A stretch of DNA of 64,000 nt from contig NC_060251.1 in NCBI RefSeq assembly GCF_921293095.1, positions 95,528,566 through 95,592,565 of the forward strand, written 5' to 3'. A program made the translations under genes and the position numbers. The notes under the pieces were generated by a model that made no database searches, was not told where the DNA came from, and was given only the letters and a program-made list of their open reading frames with translations. This document shows positions 45,919 through 56,585 of this stretch, one piece after another. Position 1 is the stretch's first letter. The number at the start of each line of letters is the position of its first letter. The DNA is from Ischnura elegans. Taxonomy: Eukaryota; Arthropoda; Insecta; Odonata; Coenagrionidae.

Positions 45919-48050
45919 GTGCGCCCGAAATTAAAAAGCCATTGTTTTAACAACCCATTCGATTGTTTAATACTTCTTGTGTCTGCTATAAGCGCGGCTA
46001 TTTCATTTCTAGGCAGGGCTTCTCACGAGGAAATGCAAAGGTGGATGGAGATTGCCGAAATTATATTAAGCTCGAGCAAATCCTCCAGCGAAGAGGATTT
46101 GGCAATGGAGGAAGTAGCGGCAGAATCTGCCACTTTATTGCAATACTTACAGGCAAATTTTCAGGAAAAGGACCCAATTCCGCGGCAGGAAAATATTTTT
46201 GGAGAGCGTGGTTCCTGCTTTCTCCCGGCAATTGTTTAAGGAAAAATTTCGGTACGTAAATTCCATTTTTGAAGATTTATTATTTCGTGTGAATTTATTC
46301 ATTTCATTGCTGAATGTCAACTTGTGTGAGCGTTTACATCGCCTATTCTCTAAACAATAACCTGGATTTAAATTCCCTAAATTAGGCTTTTATAACCATA
46401 ATTTTGTACTAAATTCACTGTATTTTCATTTCAAAATGCAATTAGCATGTATCCAGAGACTATGGAGCACCTTCTTGCCTTGGGTGGGCCCATTATTAAT
46501 AAAAAGGAAGGGCCTGGGCGAATGACCATCACACCAAAAAAATAGCTTGCCATTGCCATTTGGTACCTTGACACTCCAGATTCATACAGGTAGGTGCAAT
46601 GGCAATATTATGGATCTATCATATTTATGCTTTGTTCCAATTCCAAGATTAACCTTTTGAAAACATGACATGTTGCTTGTAAGGTAAACACTGTTTATTT
46701 CTCAATGTAATTTCTAAACCGCCACCCTTTTTTAACCATCTGATTTACCTTTATTGTCCATGTTAATCACATACTGCCCTCTCTTTGTTATGGGATAATG
46801 AGTAACTGCAAAAAAAGTCATTCTTCCTTTTATGTTATGTATGGTTCTTGATTACAACCACTGTTAATAACCTTTCCCCATTCTCTTTAGGTTTGTTTCC
46901 AACACTTTTGGGATTGGGTGAGCCACTGCATGAAGAGCCGTAAGAAGGGTGTGCCATGCACTCCACATCTTGGCTCCTCAGTTGTAGTCATGGTGATGCT
47001 GCGCAGGAGGTAATCACAGGATTCCACCAAAAAAGTGGATTTCCTGGAATCCTGGGTGCCATTGATGGATGCCATGTAGCCATCATAGCACCTAAAGGAG
47101 AGGGTGCTGTCTACGTTAATAGGAAAGGCCACCACTCCATACAATTCCAGGTACTGCTGGAATACCTATCTTCTTTTGTATCTGCATGTATTTTTTTCTA
47201 ATATACTTTAACCTTAAGTATTTTGTACAGTTAAATTCTTGATGTGCCATGTAAAAAGTATGTCTTTGGTCGAATACAACATATTATTACTATTATTGTT
47301 TTAAAATATTTGAGATTATGCAAGAGAATTTTTTGAATGAGAAGAGTTTTTGGAAAACTCATGGCAGTAAAGTATCTAAATCACTATCATTTGCTTGTGA
47401 AATTTTCCATTACTGCATTTCTAATCATAAATTAATGCATTTCAAAATTATGAACCTGAAATTCAACTAAGTCCATGAGAAAATGCTAGGTCAATATTTA
47501 CCATTTCCTTTTTTAGGGTATATGCAACCATAAATGTGTTGTTACACATATTTATGCTGGCCATGCCGGGTCTGTGCATGACCAGCGTGTATTTAATATT
47601 TCCGAAGTGAGTGACTTCCTCCGAGGAGGGGAGGAATTTTTCCCAGGTGATTCACACCTGATAGCCGATGCGGCATATGCCATTGACCCCCACTTTATGG
47701 TCCCCTACAAGGACCACGGTCACATGACAGAGAGGCAAAGGTTCTTCAACCGCTCTTTGTCACAGGCGAGGATGGTGATAGAGAGGGCATTTGGGCTCAT
47801 GAAAGGGAGGTGGAGGAGCCTGCTAAACTGTCTCCCGATGACATGCATTACAAAAATCCCACAGTATATCATTACATGTGCTGTCCTTCACAATGTTTGT
47901 GAGGTGATGAAAGACAACTTTGAGGGAGAGATGCCCTTAGGAGAGGGACATCTAATAATGCATGACGATCCTGCAGTTTTGCCTGATGCTGAAAGAAGAC
48001 AGCATGGCAATGCCAAAAGGGAGAGAATTGCCTGGGCTCTCATGCCCTAA
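45919..48050 (+). pseudogene. PIF/Harbinger transposase C (HARBI1-type), four exons
   Basis: A probable N-terminal exon spans 45919-46240. Exon 2 (about 46447-46589) reads YPETMEHLLALGGPI and LAIAIWYLDTPDSYR, ending CAG/GTAGGT. Exon 3 (46891-47149) has FVSNTFGIG and FPGILGAIDGCHVAII (Asp 1) and ends CAG/GTACTG. Exon 4 (after TTTTTTAG at 47517) has VVTHIYAGHAGSVHDQRVF, HLIADAAYAIDPHFMV (Asp 2), RMVIERAFGLMKGRWR (Glu) and CAVLHNVCEVM. The DDE triad is intact. Breaks: an in-frame stop in exon 2 (near 46543), two TGA stops and a frameshift in exon 3. The catalytic C-terminal exon itself is undamaged. Confidence 0.85.
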
Positions 48051-49409
48051 TTGAATAAAAAAACATTTCAAGAAAACTATTTTTTATTTTCATCATCCCC
48101 ACCCCTTAGCGACTCCACCATCAGGGCTAAAAATTGTCTCCGAAGCTCCATCTTCTCCTCACGCCTCTTCTGCCTCGCTCTTTCCTTCTCCCTCATTTCC
48201 TCCATCATCTCCTCACGATCACTTTTAAATTTTTTGTATAGGTCATCCATCACCTCCTCTGGCCTCTTCCTCTTCTTAATCAGTGCTGAAATGAAGGCAT
48301 AAGTAATTCAAAATATCATATTACCCAGTAAGAGGTGTTGAAAGAAACATTTCCCCAATAATTAACCTGGGTATCAGAACATGAACTAAAAGTCCGGTTG
48401 TCATTTGCAAGGATGCAGTAACACCATGGAAGTAGCTAGGAGAGTCCTGGGGCAAGTCAAGCCACCCAGAGAAATTTGACAAATCAAGATGATGGTGATC
48501 GGTTGTACAGTGCTAGAAAATTTCATGTAAGAAATATCCAAGGGAGAAACACCTATGACCCCCTTCCCCTAAGCCAAAATCCCTGGATATGCCAGTGACT
48601 ACTCCCACAGCAAACACTTAAAAGTAGACAAAGGTACTATGTACTACCTTTGCCCATGATTATGATTTGCTATGTCCTATTTTATTCCAATTATCAGTTC
48701 CCTCTAAGCTTTCACAATCAGTAAAGCTAGGCTTAGAGGTCCCTATCAGAACTTAATCCAGGGCCTATCTGCATAACATTGTAGATTATAAAGGGCACAA
48801 CGATTCAGGAAGTTCACATCTTTGACAGCCAGAACATTAAACAATTTTTCTCAACTACTTCAAACGATAGTTGACTAGAAAAACTTTTAGGATATCATTT
48901 ATGTTACTGGGTTATTTAAGGGCCATTATACAAGTAACCAATATGAATAAAAAGGAGGTAAAATACCTCTTTCTCCACTGCTACCACTTTCAGTAGAGTC
49001 ATGGCTTGTGGATGGCCCATCGTTGCTGGAAGCGGTGGAGCGTGGAGCCACCCACGCTTGGCCTCTAAAAATATCGTCCATAGACTGAAAAATAGATGTA
49101 ATTTGGGTCATAGATCATGGGTGATAGCACTCTGCTCTTTCTCTCATTAAAATGGCATTAGTTGGTTTCAAATCCTCAGTTGCACTCAGATATTTATTCC
49201 CACACTCTGCTATTTAATAACTTCAGTAAATGTAATGAAGGAACATTATCCTAACTTGGCATTGCATCAATCAAAATAATAGGGAAGTGCAGTACATACC
49301 TCAGTACCTTGTACTCAGTACCTACCAGTTTACCTCAGTAGCAGTGCTAAAAGAACCATTCGGAAATATAATTTCAACTAACAAATAGGATGAAATAAAA
49401 GTTGATAAC

Positions 49410-49770
49410 CCTGGACCGGGCGCGCTGGCGTATAAAATACGTCAATCTTTGAAAACCAAGGATTTCGACATTGTACGTACATTCTGGGCTATAATGGTCT
49501 CGTGTATTCTTACAATGTACTTTGACTGCCTATATTGCGAGTTTTCAAAGTTCGAGGTATTGTAGCTAATTTTTTGGATCAGCAAGATGAACCCGTCACC
49601 AGTGGAGTACAAATTACGCCGCGCGACCTGCCGTGTACCTTTATATCTGTATCACCTATAAATGTAATAATTTCAACAAATAAAGATTAACTTTAACAAA
49701 AATCGTTTGTTATCATATATGCACATATCATGGGCAAAGTACGCATTTTGCCCGGTCGTGTAAAAAAACA
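49410..49770. mobile_element. Candidate small insertion with weak inverted ends
   Basis: GACCGGGC...GCGTA near 49415 and its inverse TACGC...GCCCGGTC near 49740 suggest a MITE in the accessory-gene intron. The repeats are short and no target duplication was found. Confidence 0.3.
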
Positions 49771-51110
49771 GTCGCGCCATAATTCTTTAACCAAACTGCT
49801 TTCAGTTTATAAATTACGTAGGTCTACGCGGAAGATGCTATATTTTGACTCAACACACTTTCTGCTGTGACTGAGGTACCTATTAAGTAAATTATTATAA
49901 TATAAATATCAATTTGATCTTACAATACCTTCAAATGATCTTCAAAACAGAATATCATCGATAGGTAAGAGTCAGGAGCAGCCTTGAACCATTTATTCCG
50001 TACAGCTTGTGCTTAAGGCACGGGAATGAATATCTTCTCCAGGCTTTTGTTTCGACGTCGAGATGAAATTTGGAACAAAAAATCATTTATAATTCTATTT
50101 TGAATTCATGTTTTCGGTACTAGACGACATTTTTAGGAAGCAAACTCCACCGATTCCCGGAAACTCTCGCCGCGCTAAAGAAGGCGACGGAATTCAGCGA
50201 TACTCCACTGGTGACTACTGCCTTGTGACGTCACATCTCAATCAAGATGGAGGCACTGTGTTTCAGCGCAACATGAAATTTTCCGACTTTCAAAACGTTT
50301 TAAAGTGCATACCCCAGATGCAGAAAATAAAAGTGACTATACTAATGTTTCTTTTTTAGGCTAAACTTTCAAATTCAGCAATAAAAAAAATTAGTGCACT
50401 TCCCTATTATTCACAGATGATTTGATATCATGATTGGAATGAGTAACAGTGATGTTTAAATCTCTGCATACCTCAAAAAACTCCCAATGTGGGGGAGCAC
50501 CATTGCCACTCTTTGACTTGTGGTCTTTGATGGCCTTATACCTCCTCTTGAGCGCATCCACTTTACTTCGCACTTGCTGCAATGAGTAATGGTGCCCCAG
50601 TGCAGCAAGTGCAGATGCCACTTCTCCCAGGGTATCTTTCATTTTATTCCCCATCTCTCCTGGCCCTCAGCTCTGCCAATAGAACCAGAACAGCGGGTCG
50701 CTCCCAAACTGCATTGGCTGCAGTAAAAATAAATGGCTTTAGCTCATATAGAGAAAGATGAAAGAATAGGTAATAGTTAAGTTTTTGTTCTCACATATAC
50801 TTCATCAGCTGGGAGTACTAACCCTCTTCCACATTCACGGATGGCCCCTCAGCTTGCCCTCCTGGTCGGCGAATTAATGCCAGCTCTCTGGCATAATTAG
50901 GATTTAGAAAAAAATTGTCTTGATTTAAGTAAATGATAAGGCAACTTTATGATAGTTCTAATGTATATGTCCTTGTAATGATTTTAATGCCTTGCCTGAT
51001 TTATAGATTTTTTTTAATCGAAATACATTTAAATCTTATTCATGCACCTGACAAACATCTTTTAAGATTTCCTATTTTTCTTATTCATCAAAAAGTCATC
51101 AACAAAAAAC

Positions 51111-51425
51111 ATGGACGTACCCAGAATCAAAACTAGGCGGGGTGGGGGGGGGGGGGGCAAACTAGCTGTGGTCGTTCAGTTGTAACTTTTTTGCACAGAA
51201 AAGGTTAATGAAACCAAAATTTTAAGGAAATTATGACAACAATTTATTAGTTTTTATATTTATTTGTTTGAAGAAATAATGATTTTTATTTTAGCTCTAT
51301 ATGTCTTATAATAAAATCATTTTTCTTCAAAAGGAATATTTGTTCACAATTTTTTTTAACTGAATTTATTTTCGCTTCTAGGGGGGTGGCAGATGACCTC
51401 ACTGCCCCCCGCTGGGTACGCCTAT
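51111..51425. mobile_element. MITE with CGTACCCAG ends, 315 bp
   Basis: Left end ATGGACGTACCCAG and right end, inverted, ATAGGCGTACCCAG, each followed inward by G-rich sequence (a 14-base G run at the left; GGGGGGCAGT inverted at the right). The target duplication is unclear. No coding. Inserted in the first intron of the Harbinger C accessory gene. Confidence 0.6.
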
Positions 51426-52308
51426 GCCTACAAACGTAATTATCGTAAAGATAAAACAGTTATTCATTATTTACAAAACGAGAGTCCCTGATATTCAGCT
51501 GAAGCGACAGAATGGACGGGCTTTTTCCAAGGAATTATTATGTGCATAACATTTTAATAAAATTTGATTGGCGTACTAATAACTGAAATATAGCATAAAT
51601 ATCTTCCATAGCTTAATGCAATTGAATCATGTACTTGGTAATTAAAACTGGATAATCCATTCATGGGGTAGTAGAGGGAAAGTATCTGCAGGCGTTTCGT
51701 CCGCATTGTAAAGGAATAGTAAGTATAATTTAATATCTCTCCACATTCGGACTCTCTTCCACAATTACACTCCCTTCGCAAAAAATACCAATAATCCTTA
51801 ATTAGACGTAATGATATTGACGTATTTTTTCAAATGCAAAAATATCTTCACTCTACGGAAAGATGACCTTCGATTACCGCATCCACGCTCCGTATTTGGG
51901 CCAACCACACTTTTGAAAATCATTTCCTAAGTTGTGCTTCAAAAATGTGTGTCAGATCAGTAAAACATTACTAATGTCATACCTGCCATGGCCCTATTTA
52001 ATTCTTCCTGGGTCACATTTATTACAATATCCTCCCCCGATACGTTTATTGCTACGGGAATACCCTCCATTTTTAAGCGCAATAAACAATAGCTCGTCGA
52101 TTCGCGTTCTTTAATTTCCCGTCGATTCCAAAATTTCCCGCCATTTCGCGCCTTTACTGCCTTCACTGCTACTCTCGGCTTGCAGTAGCCGCAGTAGACC
52201 TCACAGTGGGAAACGTCATCAATTGACTGACGTCATCGGCTGCTGTGCCGTACTGCCAGTTGAATTCGGAAAGGTTTGGCAGCACTGTCAGTACCAGTCA
52301 CTGTCAGT

Positions 52309-52332
52309 AGGAGGTACCGAGGTCCAGCAGCA
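52309..52332 (+). repeat. 24-bp direct repeat, 5' copy
   Basis: Lies 15 bp upstream of ORF1. Matches 56018-56041 with one C/T difference. Could be a priming or template-switch repeat; inferred. Confidence 0.7.
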
Positions 52333-52346
52333 GTAACACTAGCCAT

Positions 52347-53012
52347 ATGAAGTTACGTTCTAAAGATCCGAGATCCCAGGACCTATTTGAGGAGGACACA
52401 GAGGAGGAGATTAGAATCCAGGCAACCCTTGAAGAGTTAAACGAAGAAGACGAACCCACCATGGAACAGCAGATCCAGCAAATGTCCCAACAGATCCATC
52501 AGCTGACCCAGGTGATAAACAACCTCCAGGCGTCGCAACCAGCCGCGCCAGCACCTGATACGTGGGAGTCGTTGCGCCCAGCACCTCCTGCACAGCATCT
52601 CGAGCTACCAGAGGATCAAGAGGTACTTAAGTTATTCATTTTATTACGTACTCATCAAAATTCTATAAAACTTAAGCCCCGTGACCTGCACGAGATCGGC
52701 TTCCTGCTCGGCCTGGCGGCCGACTGGGAGCGGTTGCCTGACGCCCCTAAACGCCTGTTATACAACAGGGGGCGAATCCTCCTAGCGGCCTCCACCATGG
52801 GTTGGCCGGATACAATAAGAATGGCTCCAGATGTCCCAGCCGACATCTTACGTCTTCCCCAAGGCTTCCAACCCTCGATGTCACAGTCCCAGCCGGCTCC
52901 AGCTCCAGCCCAAGGCCCGTGGAAAGGGGGACCACCACGAACACAGCCTAGTCAGCCCTTTCGGGGTCAGCCCGGACGAGGTCGGGGCCGTGGACGCCGG
53001 ACGACTTACTGA
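52347..53012 (+). CDS. ORF1: capsid-like protein with coiled coil and Arg/Gly-rich tail
   Basis: 221 codons, open throughout. Residues 1-40 are highly acidic. Residues 38-65 (MEQQIQQMSQQIHQLTQVIN) form a coiled coil. A Pro-rich linker leads to a helical core about 90-165 (LHEIGFLLGLAADWERL, KRLLYNRGRILLA), and the tail is basic and Gly-rich (FRGQPGRGRGRGRR), as expected for nucleic-acid binding. No zinc knuckle. It overlaps ORF2 by 182 nt in the +1 frame, so ORF2 would need frameshifting or its own initiation. Function as a capsid-type protein is inferred from position and composition. Confidence 0.65.
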   Translation: MKLRSKDPRSQDLFEEDTEEEIRIQATLEELNEEDEPTMEQQIQQMSQQIHQLTQVINNLQASQPAAPAPDTWESLRPAPPAQHLELPEDQEVLKLFILLRTHQNSIKLKPRDLHEIGFLLGLAADWERLPDAPKRLLYNRGRILLAASTMGWPDTIRMAPDVPADILRLPQGFQPSMSQSQPAPAPAQGPWKGGPPRTQPSQPFRGQPGRGRGRGRRTTY

Positions 53013-53467
53013 ATGCCCCATCCTGTCACTCCCGGAAGGCTCTGTCTCCCTGGACGGGGAAGCCCTCCTGCGCTGGGTGGACTCCGGCGAACCGGCGGAC
53101 ACCATCTCCCTCCCGGACACCAGCAGCGAAACAGATTCCAACCCAGAGTCCCAAGGTGAGTGCACTGAAACCGATCAAGATAGCGGCCACCATTCAGAGG
53201 ACAACGAGGACACAGACGACAGCCCATTCCGCTGGCGGACCATCCCACAACCGCTCCCCGCAACAGAAGTCCTGCCGGCAAACACCCCAGAGGAAGAGGA
53301 AATCAACATCGATATCCTCCAGGCCCCGGAAGCGGAGGAAACTTACCTCCAAGACCACGAAATACCAGCGGTAAGCCCAATTCTCCCTTATGAATATCAT
53401 TTGCCAGTGAACTCTAAGATTTCTAAATTAGGCGCTTCAATGCCGAAACCCAGTGATGCCCCATATC

Positions 53468-54675
53468 GTAGTAGTAGTATTTGGATTTAGGGTGCGTCGA
53501 CGGCAAGGTCATTTTGCACCACTACTGTGCGATTTAATTACAAAAGTTATGTATAAAGTAATCTACTGCATCTGATGTCTTCGTTAAAAGAGTGCATAAT
53601 TAGACTTTATTAAAAATATTTATTTCTCTGAGAAACCGAAATGTACAGATTAAGTTGGTAGGGTGGTCTCCTAAAAGGGTTTTTAGGTCTCCCCCTAGAT
53701 TATTTCGTCTTCGCGCTTCGCGGTACTTAACACAATCTAGCATGATGTGTCTAATACTTAATGGACACTTACAATCCTCACATTGGGGAGGTTCCTTCTC
53801 TTCAGTAAAGAGATACGCATGGGTCAGGGGGCTGTGCCCTATCCTCAATCGTGTAAGTACTACTTCCTCTCTCCGATTACTACGAGCTGAGGAGGGCCAC
53901 GCTGCTACCATGTCCTTGATGCCACGGAGCTTGTTATTATTTAGAATCCTCCATGACTCCCTCCATTTTCCAAATACCACGTTTCTTAGAGATGCTCGTA
54001 AGTCCTCGTGGGGAACCAGCGTTGAGACAAGAACTTCGTTATTCAGAGCTTCCTTGGCCATAGCGTCTGCTATCTCATTCCCGGCTATCCCCTCATGTCC
54101 CGGTACCCACAGAAAATGGATATTCAAACCCTTTCTCGAAAGGGTCAGCAGGAGAGTGTATTTCTTGCACGATCGGGTGCACGGGTGAGAAGCCAGAGAT
54201 GGCTTGTAGCGAGCTCCTGGAGTCAGTGCATATGACAAAGGAGCCGCCGTGGTCACCTAGGGCTTCTAGAGCTGTCCTTATGGCATAAAGCTCCGCCGTG
54301 TACACACTGCACATCGGGTGAAGCTTTGCTCTGATGTTCCCGTGGATAGGGGAGAACACTGCACATGCACAAGCAGAGTTATCTTTCGAACCGTCAGTGT
54401 AAACGGGGGTAAGGTTGGGGTGATTCCATCGGAACATGGCAAACAAACGCTGGTACTCCGAGGGAGTTGTGGAAGACTTCGGTCGAGATCGTGAAAGAAT
54501 ATTCACCACCGGAGTGGGAGTGATCCAAGGGGGGTGTTCCGAGAATGAAACAGGATACACTTCAGGTAGCGTGAATTCGCATCCGCGAATAAAATCGTTA
54601 AAACGAACGCTTACTGGTCTGGTTGCTTTAGTCCTTCGGTTAAAAACATTAATAAAACGGGGTTTAAAAAGTAAA
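53468..54675 (-). mobile_element. RNase-H LINE fragment with (TAC)n tail, inside the HEART-like element
   Basis: A perfect 13-bp duplication GATGCCCCATATC flanks it (53455-53467; 54676-54688). On the minus strand the 3' end is a TAC-rich microsatellite after CCCTAAATCCAAA. The 5' end is truncated within ORF2. Size 1208 bp. The same family occurs at 28254, 31977/34320 and 63362. Confidence 0.92.
53600..54660 (-). pseudogene. LINE ORF2 C-terminal part: RNase H and Cys-rich tail
   Basis: From the truncated start, a linker leads to RNase H: LTPVYTDGSKDNSACACAVF (Asp), YTAELYAIRTALEAL (Glu), FVICTDSRSSLQAI (Asp) and FLWVPGHEGIAGNEIADAMA (last Asp region). The C-terminal region follows (VVLTRLRIGHSPLTHAYLF, CEDCKCPLSIRHIMLDC) ending at 53600. 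One frameshift lies near 54155. RNase H in a LINE suggests an I/R1/LOA-type clade rather than the Jockey copies elsewhere in the window. Confidence 0.85.
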
Positions 54676-56017
54676 GATGCCCCATATCTTAGTTTTGCCA
54701 CAAAAGTAACAGCAGTGCTAACAAAATATATTGACGGCCTAGTTAAAGCAGGCATATTGGTGAAATGGAAAACAAAGTGTAATTTTCGTGTATTTTTGAT
54801 TCCCAAAGCGGACAAAGGCTTCCGCATGATCTATGACCTTTCGCCATGGACAAGGTTTTGCAGAACTCCCAAGTTCTCATTAATGGGCCCAGGGCGAGCC
54901 CTATGTAAAATACCTTCAAACTCCTATTTAGCAAAAGTTGACCTTAAAAGTGCTTTCTATCAGTTGCCTATTCATTATAAACATTGGAAATTCTATGGTA
55001 TAAAATATGGTGATGTAACTTATGCATTTACACGATTGCCCATGGGGCACGCATTGAGCCCAGCAATCCTGCAAAGGTGGGCGGATGATTAAAAATTGTT
55101 CTTAGAAGATAAGTTTCACGTGCATATTATTTGTTATTTGGATGACTGGTTGTTTTATGCAAACAAAAGGTTCTGTATGTATACAATTTGTGACTATTTA
55201 CAAAGTGAATTTGGTGTTCAGGTTAACACTACAAAATCAGTGATGTCTTGTGTTAAGAGTTTGAAATATCTTGGTGTGTTAATCAATACGGAAGAGGGAA
55301 CTATCACCCTCACTACCGGGTCAAGAAAACGGGTTTACTCAGTGATTCCATTAGTGCCGAGGCTAAGAGCAATTGACATACCTAAGGCGGCCGGATTCCT
55401 GGCATGGGTATGCTATGTGTTGAGACTACCAATGTTCTTAGTCTCGCATGTATACCGCAGAAACATAGTGTGGTGGTTAAAATTGCAGGAATCAGAAATA
55501 TTCAATCGTAAAATGCCATACATCAGAGCGTATGAGCCAATTGAAGTGTACACCGATGCTACCCTTGACCAAGGAGGTGTGGTAGTCCCCCATTGGGACT
55601 TAAGTCAGTCCTTTCCCATACCGCCCACAGATTCGATTAACGTGGCGGAAGTGTATGCAGCCACAGTAGGATTAGATAAAGTCTTTGATCTATTGAATGC
55701 CCTGTCTTTAACTAATGTTTCTATAAACATGTTTGTTGATTCATCTGTTGCAATGTATAGTTTAAGAAAAGGACAAGGAATTGTGTTCCGAATGAATTCA
55801 GATCTGGTTGATATGTACATGAATATTTTAATAAAATATGAACAGTCACACAATGTGACCTGGACCTGGGTACCTTCTGCCGCCAACCTTGCCGACGAGC
55901 CCTCGCGGGCCGTGCGCTGAAGTTTATATGCTGCGTCGTCCATATTGGGCGGTGGCGGCATATAAGCGGACGCGCACGCGCGCCCGGGGTTCGTCTTATG
56001 CAAATTGGTTCGACTAG

Positions 56018-56041
56018 AGGAGGTACCGAGGTCCAGTAGCA
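56018..56041 (+). repeat. 24-bp direct repeat, 3' copy
   Basis: Lies 97 bp downstream of the ORF2 stop. Matches 52309-52332. Confidence 0.7.
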
Positions 56042-56090
56042 CCAATTTCGGAACGCGCCCTATGTAATGTTGTACTGTATTACCTCGGGT

Positions 56091-56487
56091 GAACAAGCAG
56101 CTCTCACCGTTTTTTAAATAACGACGAAGTACTAATGAAAAAGGAAAATGTAGTCAGCCCAGTGAAGCGGCAGACTAATTTTAATGAGGTGGGAGTGTAA
56201 TGGCACGAAATTCGGAGGTCATTTACAGAATATTTCGCGAAGGACAGGGCTATTTGCGAGGTCGAGGACGGTGCGCAAACAGCCCTGTTTGTCATAAAAT
56301 AGAAGATCCGGGAGGATGGAGAGGGAAGGCGATGACAGAACGGCTGGCAAATAAGAATAAAAACCATTAATAGAACGCTCGCGAGTTCTAACCTTTCGAA
56401 AGGGGGGTTTAGTTTAAAAGATAGGTTTCCGCGAAATACCTTGGCTTTTTGAACGTCTCTACGTCATTCGAGAGACACCTAACAGGG
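56091..56487. other. Unassigned sequence
   Basis: No gene recognised between the HEART-like element and the mariner; an 87-codon minus frame here has no support. Confidence 0.35.
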
Positions 56488-56585
56488 TATACAGGGCACA
56501 GATAGGATTTTATGCAAATGCTTAAATGCCAGCGTTCTGATAGTAGATCCACATGCCGTGAGCTTTTCAACAATTTTCTTGTGAA

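Larger units (their letters stand above)
48055..52166 (-). pseudogene. Harbinger Myb/SANT-like accessory protein C, about five exons
   Basis: Proposed exons on the minus strand: 52166-51984 (MEGIPVAINVSGEDIVI, ending CAG/GTATGA); about 50890-50822 (YARELALIRRPGGQAEGP); 50735-50391 with AVWERPAVLVLLAELRARR and, after a frameshift near 50655, ALGHHYSLQQVRSKVDALKR and PHWEFFEVC, the Myb/SANT-like domain; 49111-48926 (IFQSMDDIFRG, Ser-rich); about 48300-48055, a charged coiled coil (EVMDDLYKKFKSDREEMMEE). In PIF/Harbinger this protein helps transposase reach the nucleus and the element ends. The exon chain is inferred from order, strand and splice motifs. Confidence 0.6.
45900..52200. mobile_element. 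PIF/Harbinger transposon C (large, two convergent multi-exon genes)
   Basis: The plus-strand transposase gene (45919-48050) and the minus-strand Myb/SANT-like gene (52166-48055) meet tail to tail at about 48050. Element limits are approximate because terminal repeats were not found. At least one MITE (51111-51425) lies in an intron of the accessory gene. Confidence 0.65.
52831..55920 (+). pseudogene. ORF2: reverse transcriptase plus RNase H, with one insertion and one stop
   Basis: 52831-53467 is an acidic, Ser/Asp/Glu-rich N-terminal region. A LINE insertion follows; the frame resumes after its second target duplication at 54689. RT boxes: TKYIDGLVKAGILVKW, CNFRVFLIPKADKGFRMI, YLAKVDLKSAFYQLPIHY, RLPMGHALSPAIL and the catalytic IICYLDDWLFYA, then SLKYLGVLIN. 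RNase H: IEVYTDATLDQGG, VAEVYAATVGL, MFVDSSVAMY and a last box ending WVPSAANLADEPSR, just before the stop. A TAA at 55090-55092 breaks the frame. The insertion plus one duplication is 1221 nt, a multiple of three. About 623 codons originally, with no room for an integrase. Confidence 0.75.
52210..56090 (+). mobile_element. Compact RT-RNase H retroelement, hepadnavirus-related (HEART-like) candidate
   Basis: The element contains ORF1 (52347-53012), ORF2 (52831 to 55920, interrupted) and a 24-bp direct repeat, AGGAGGTACCGAGGTCCAG plus AGCA-type end, at 52309-52332 and 56018-56041. No integrase, protease motif or tyrosine recombinase was recognised in the window up to the next element. An RNase-H LINE is inserted at 53468-54675. 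Limits are approximate. DIRS/Ngaro-type is the main alternative, and split direct repeats would fit either; those families normally encode a tyrosine recombinase. Confidence 0.6.

Noticed and set aside
51146-51159. G-quadruplex-type regulatory element (long G run)
   Set aside because: It is a single homopolymer next to a MITE end and part of its G-rich terminus; similar runs at 56889 and 63339 are simple slippage tracts.
54436-54688. Plus-strand N-terminal extension of the RT ORF
   Set aside because: It is open only because it reads antisense through the inserted LINE; the true upstream coding lies before 53467.
52210-56090. Ty3/gypsy or BEL LTR retrotransposon
   Set aside because: No protease DTG/DSG box, no integrase, and the RNase H ends the ORF; the RT box wording is also unlike gypsy RT seen at 20340-20625.
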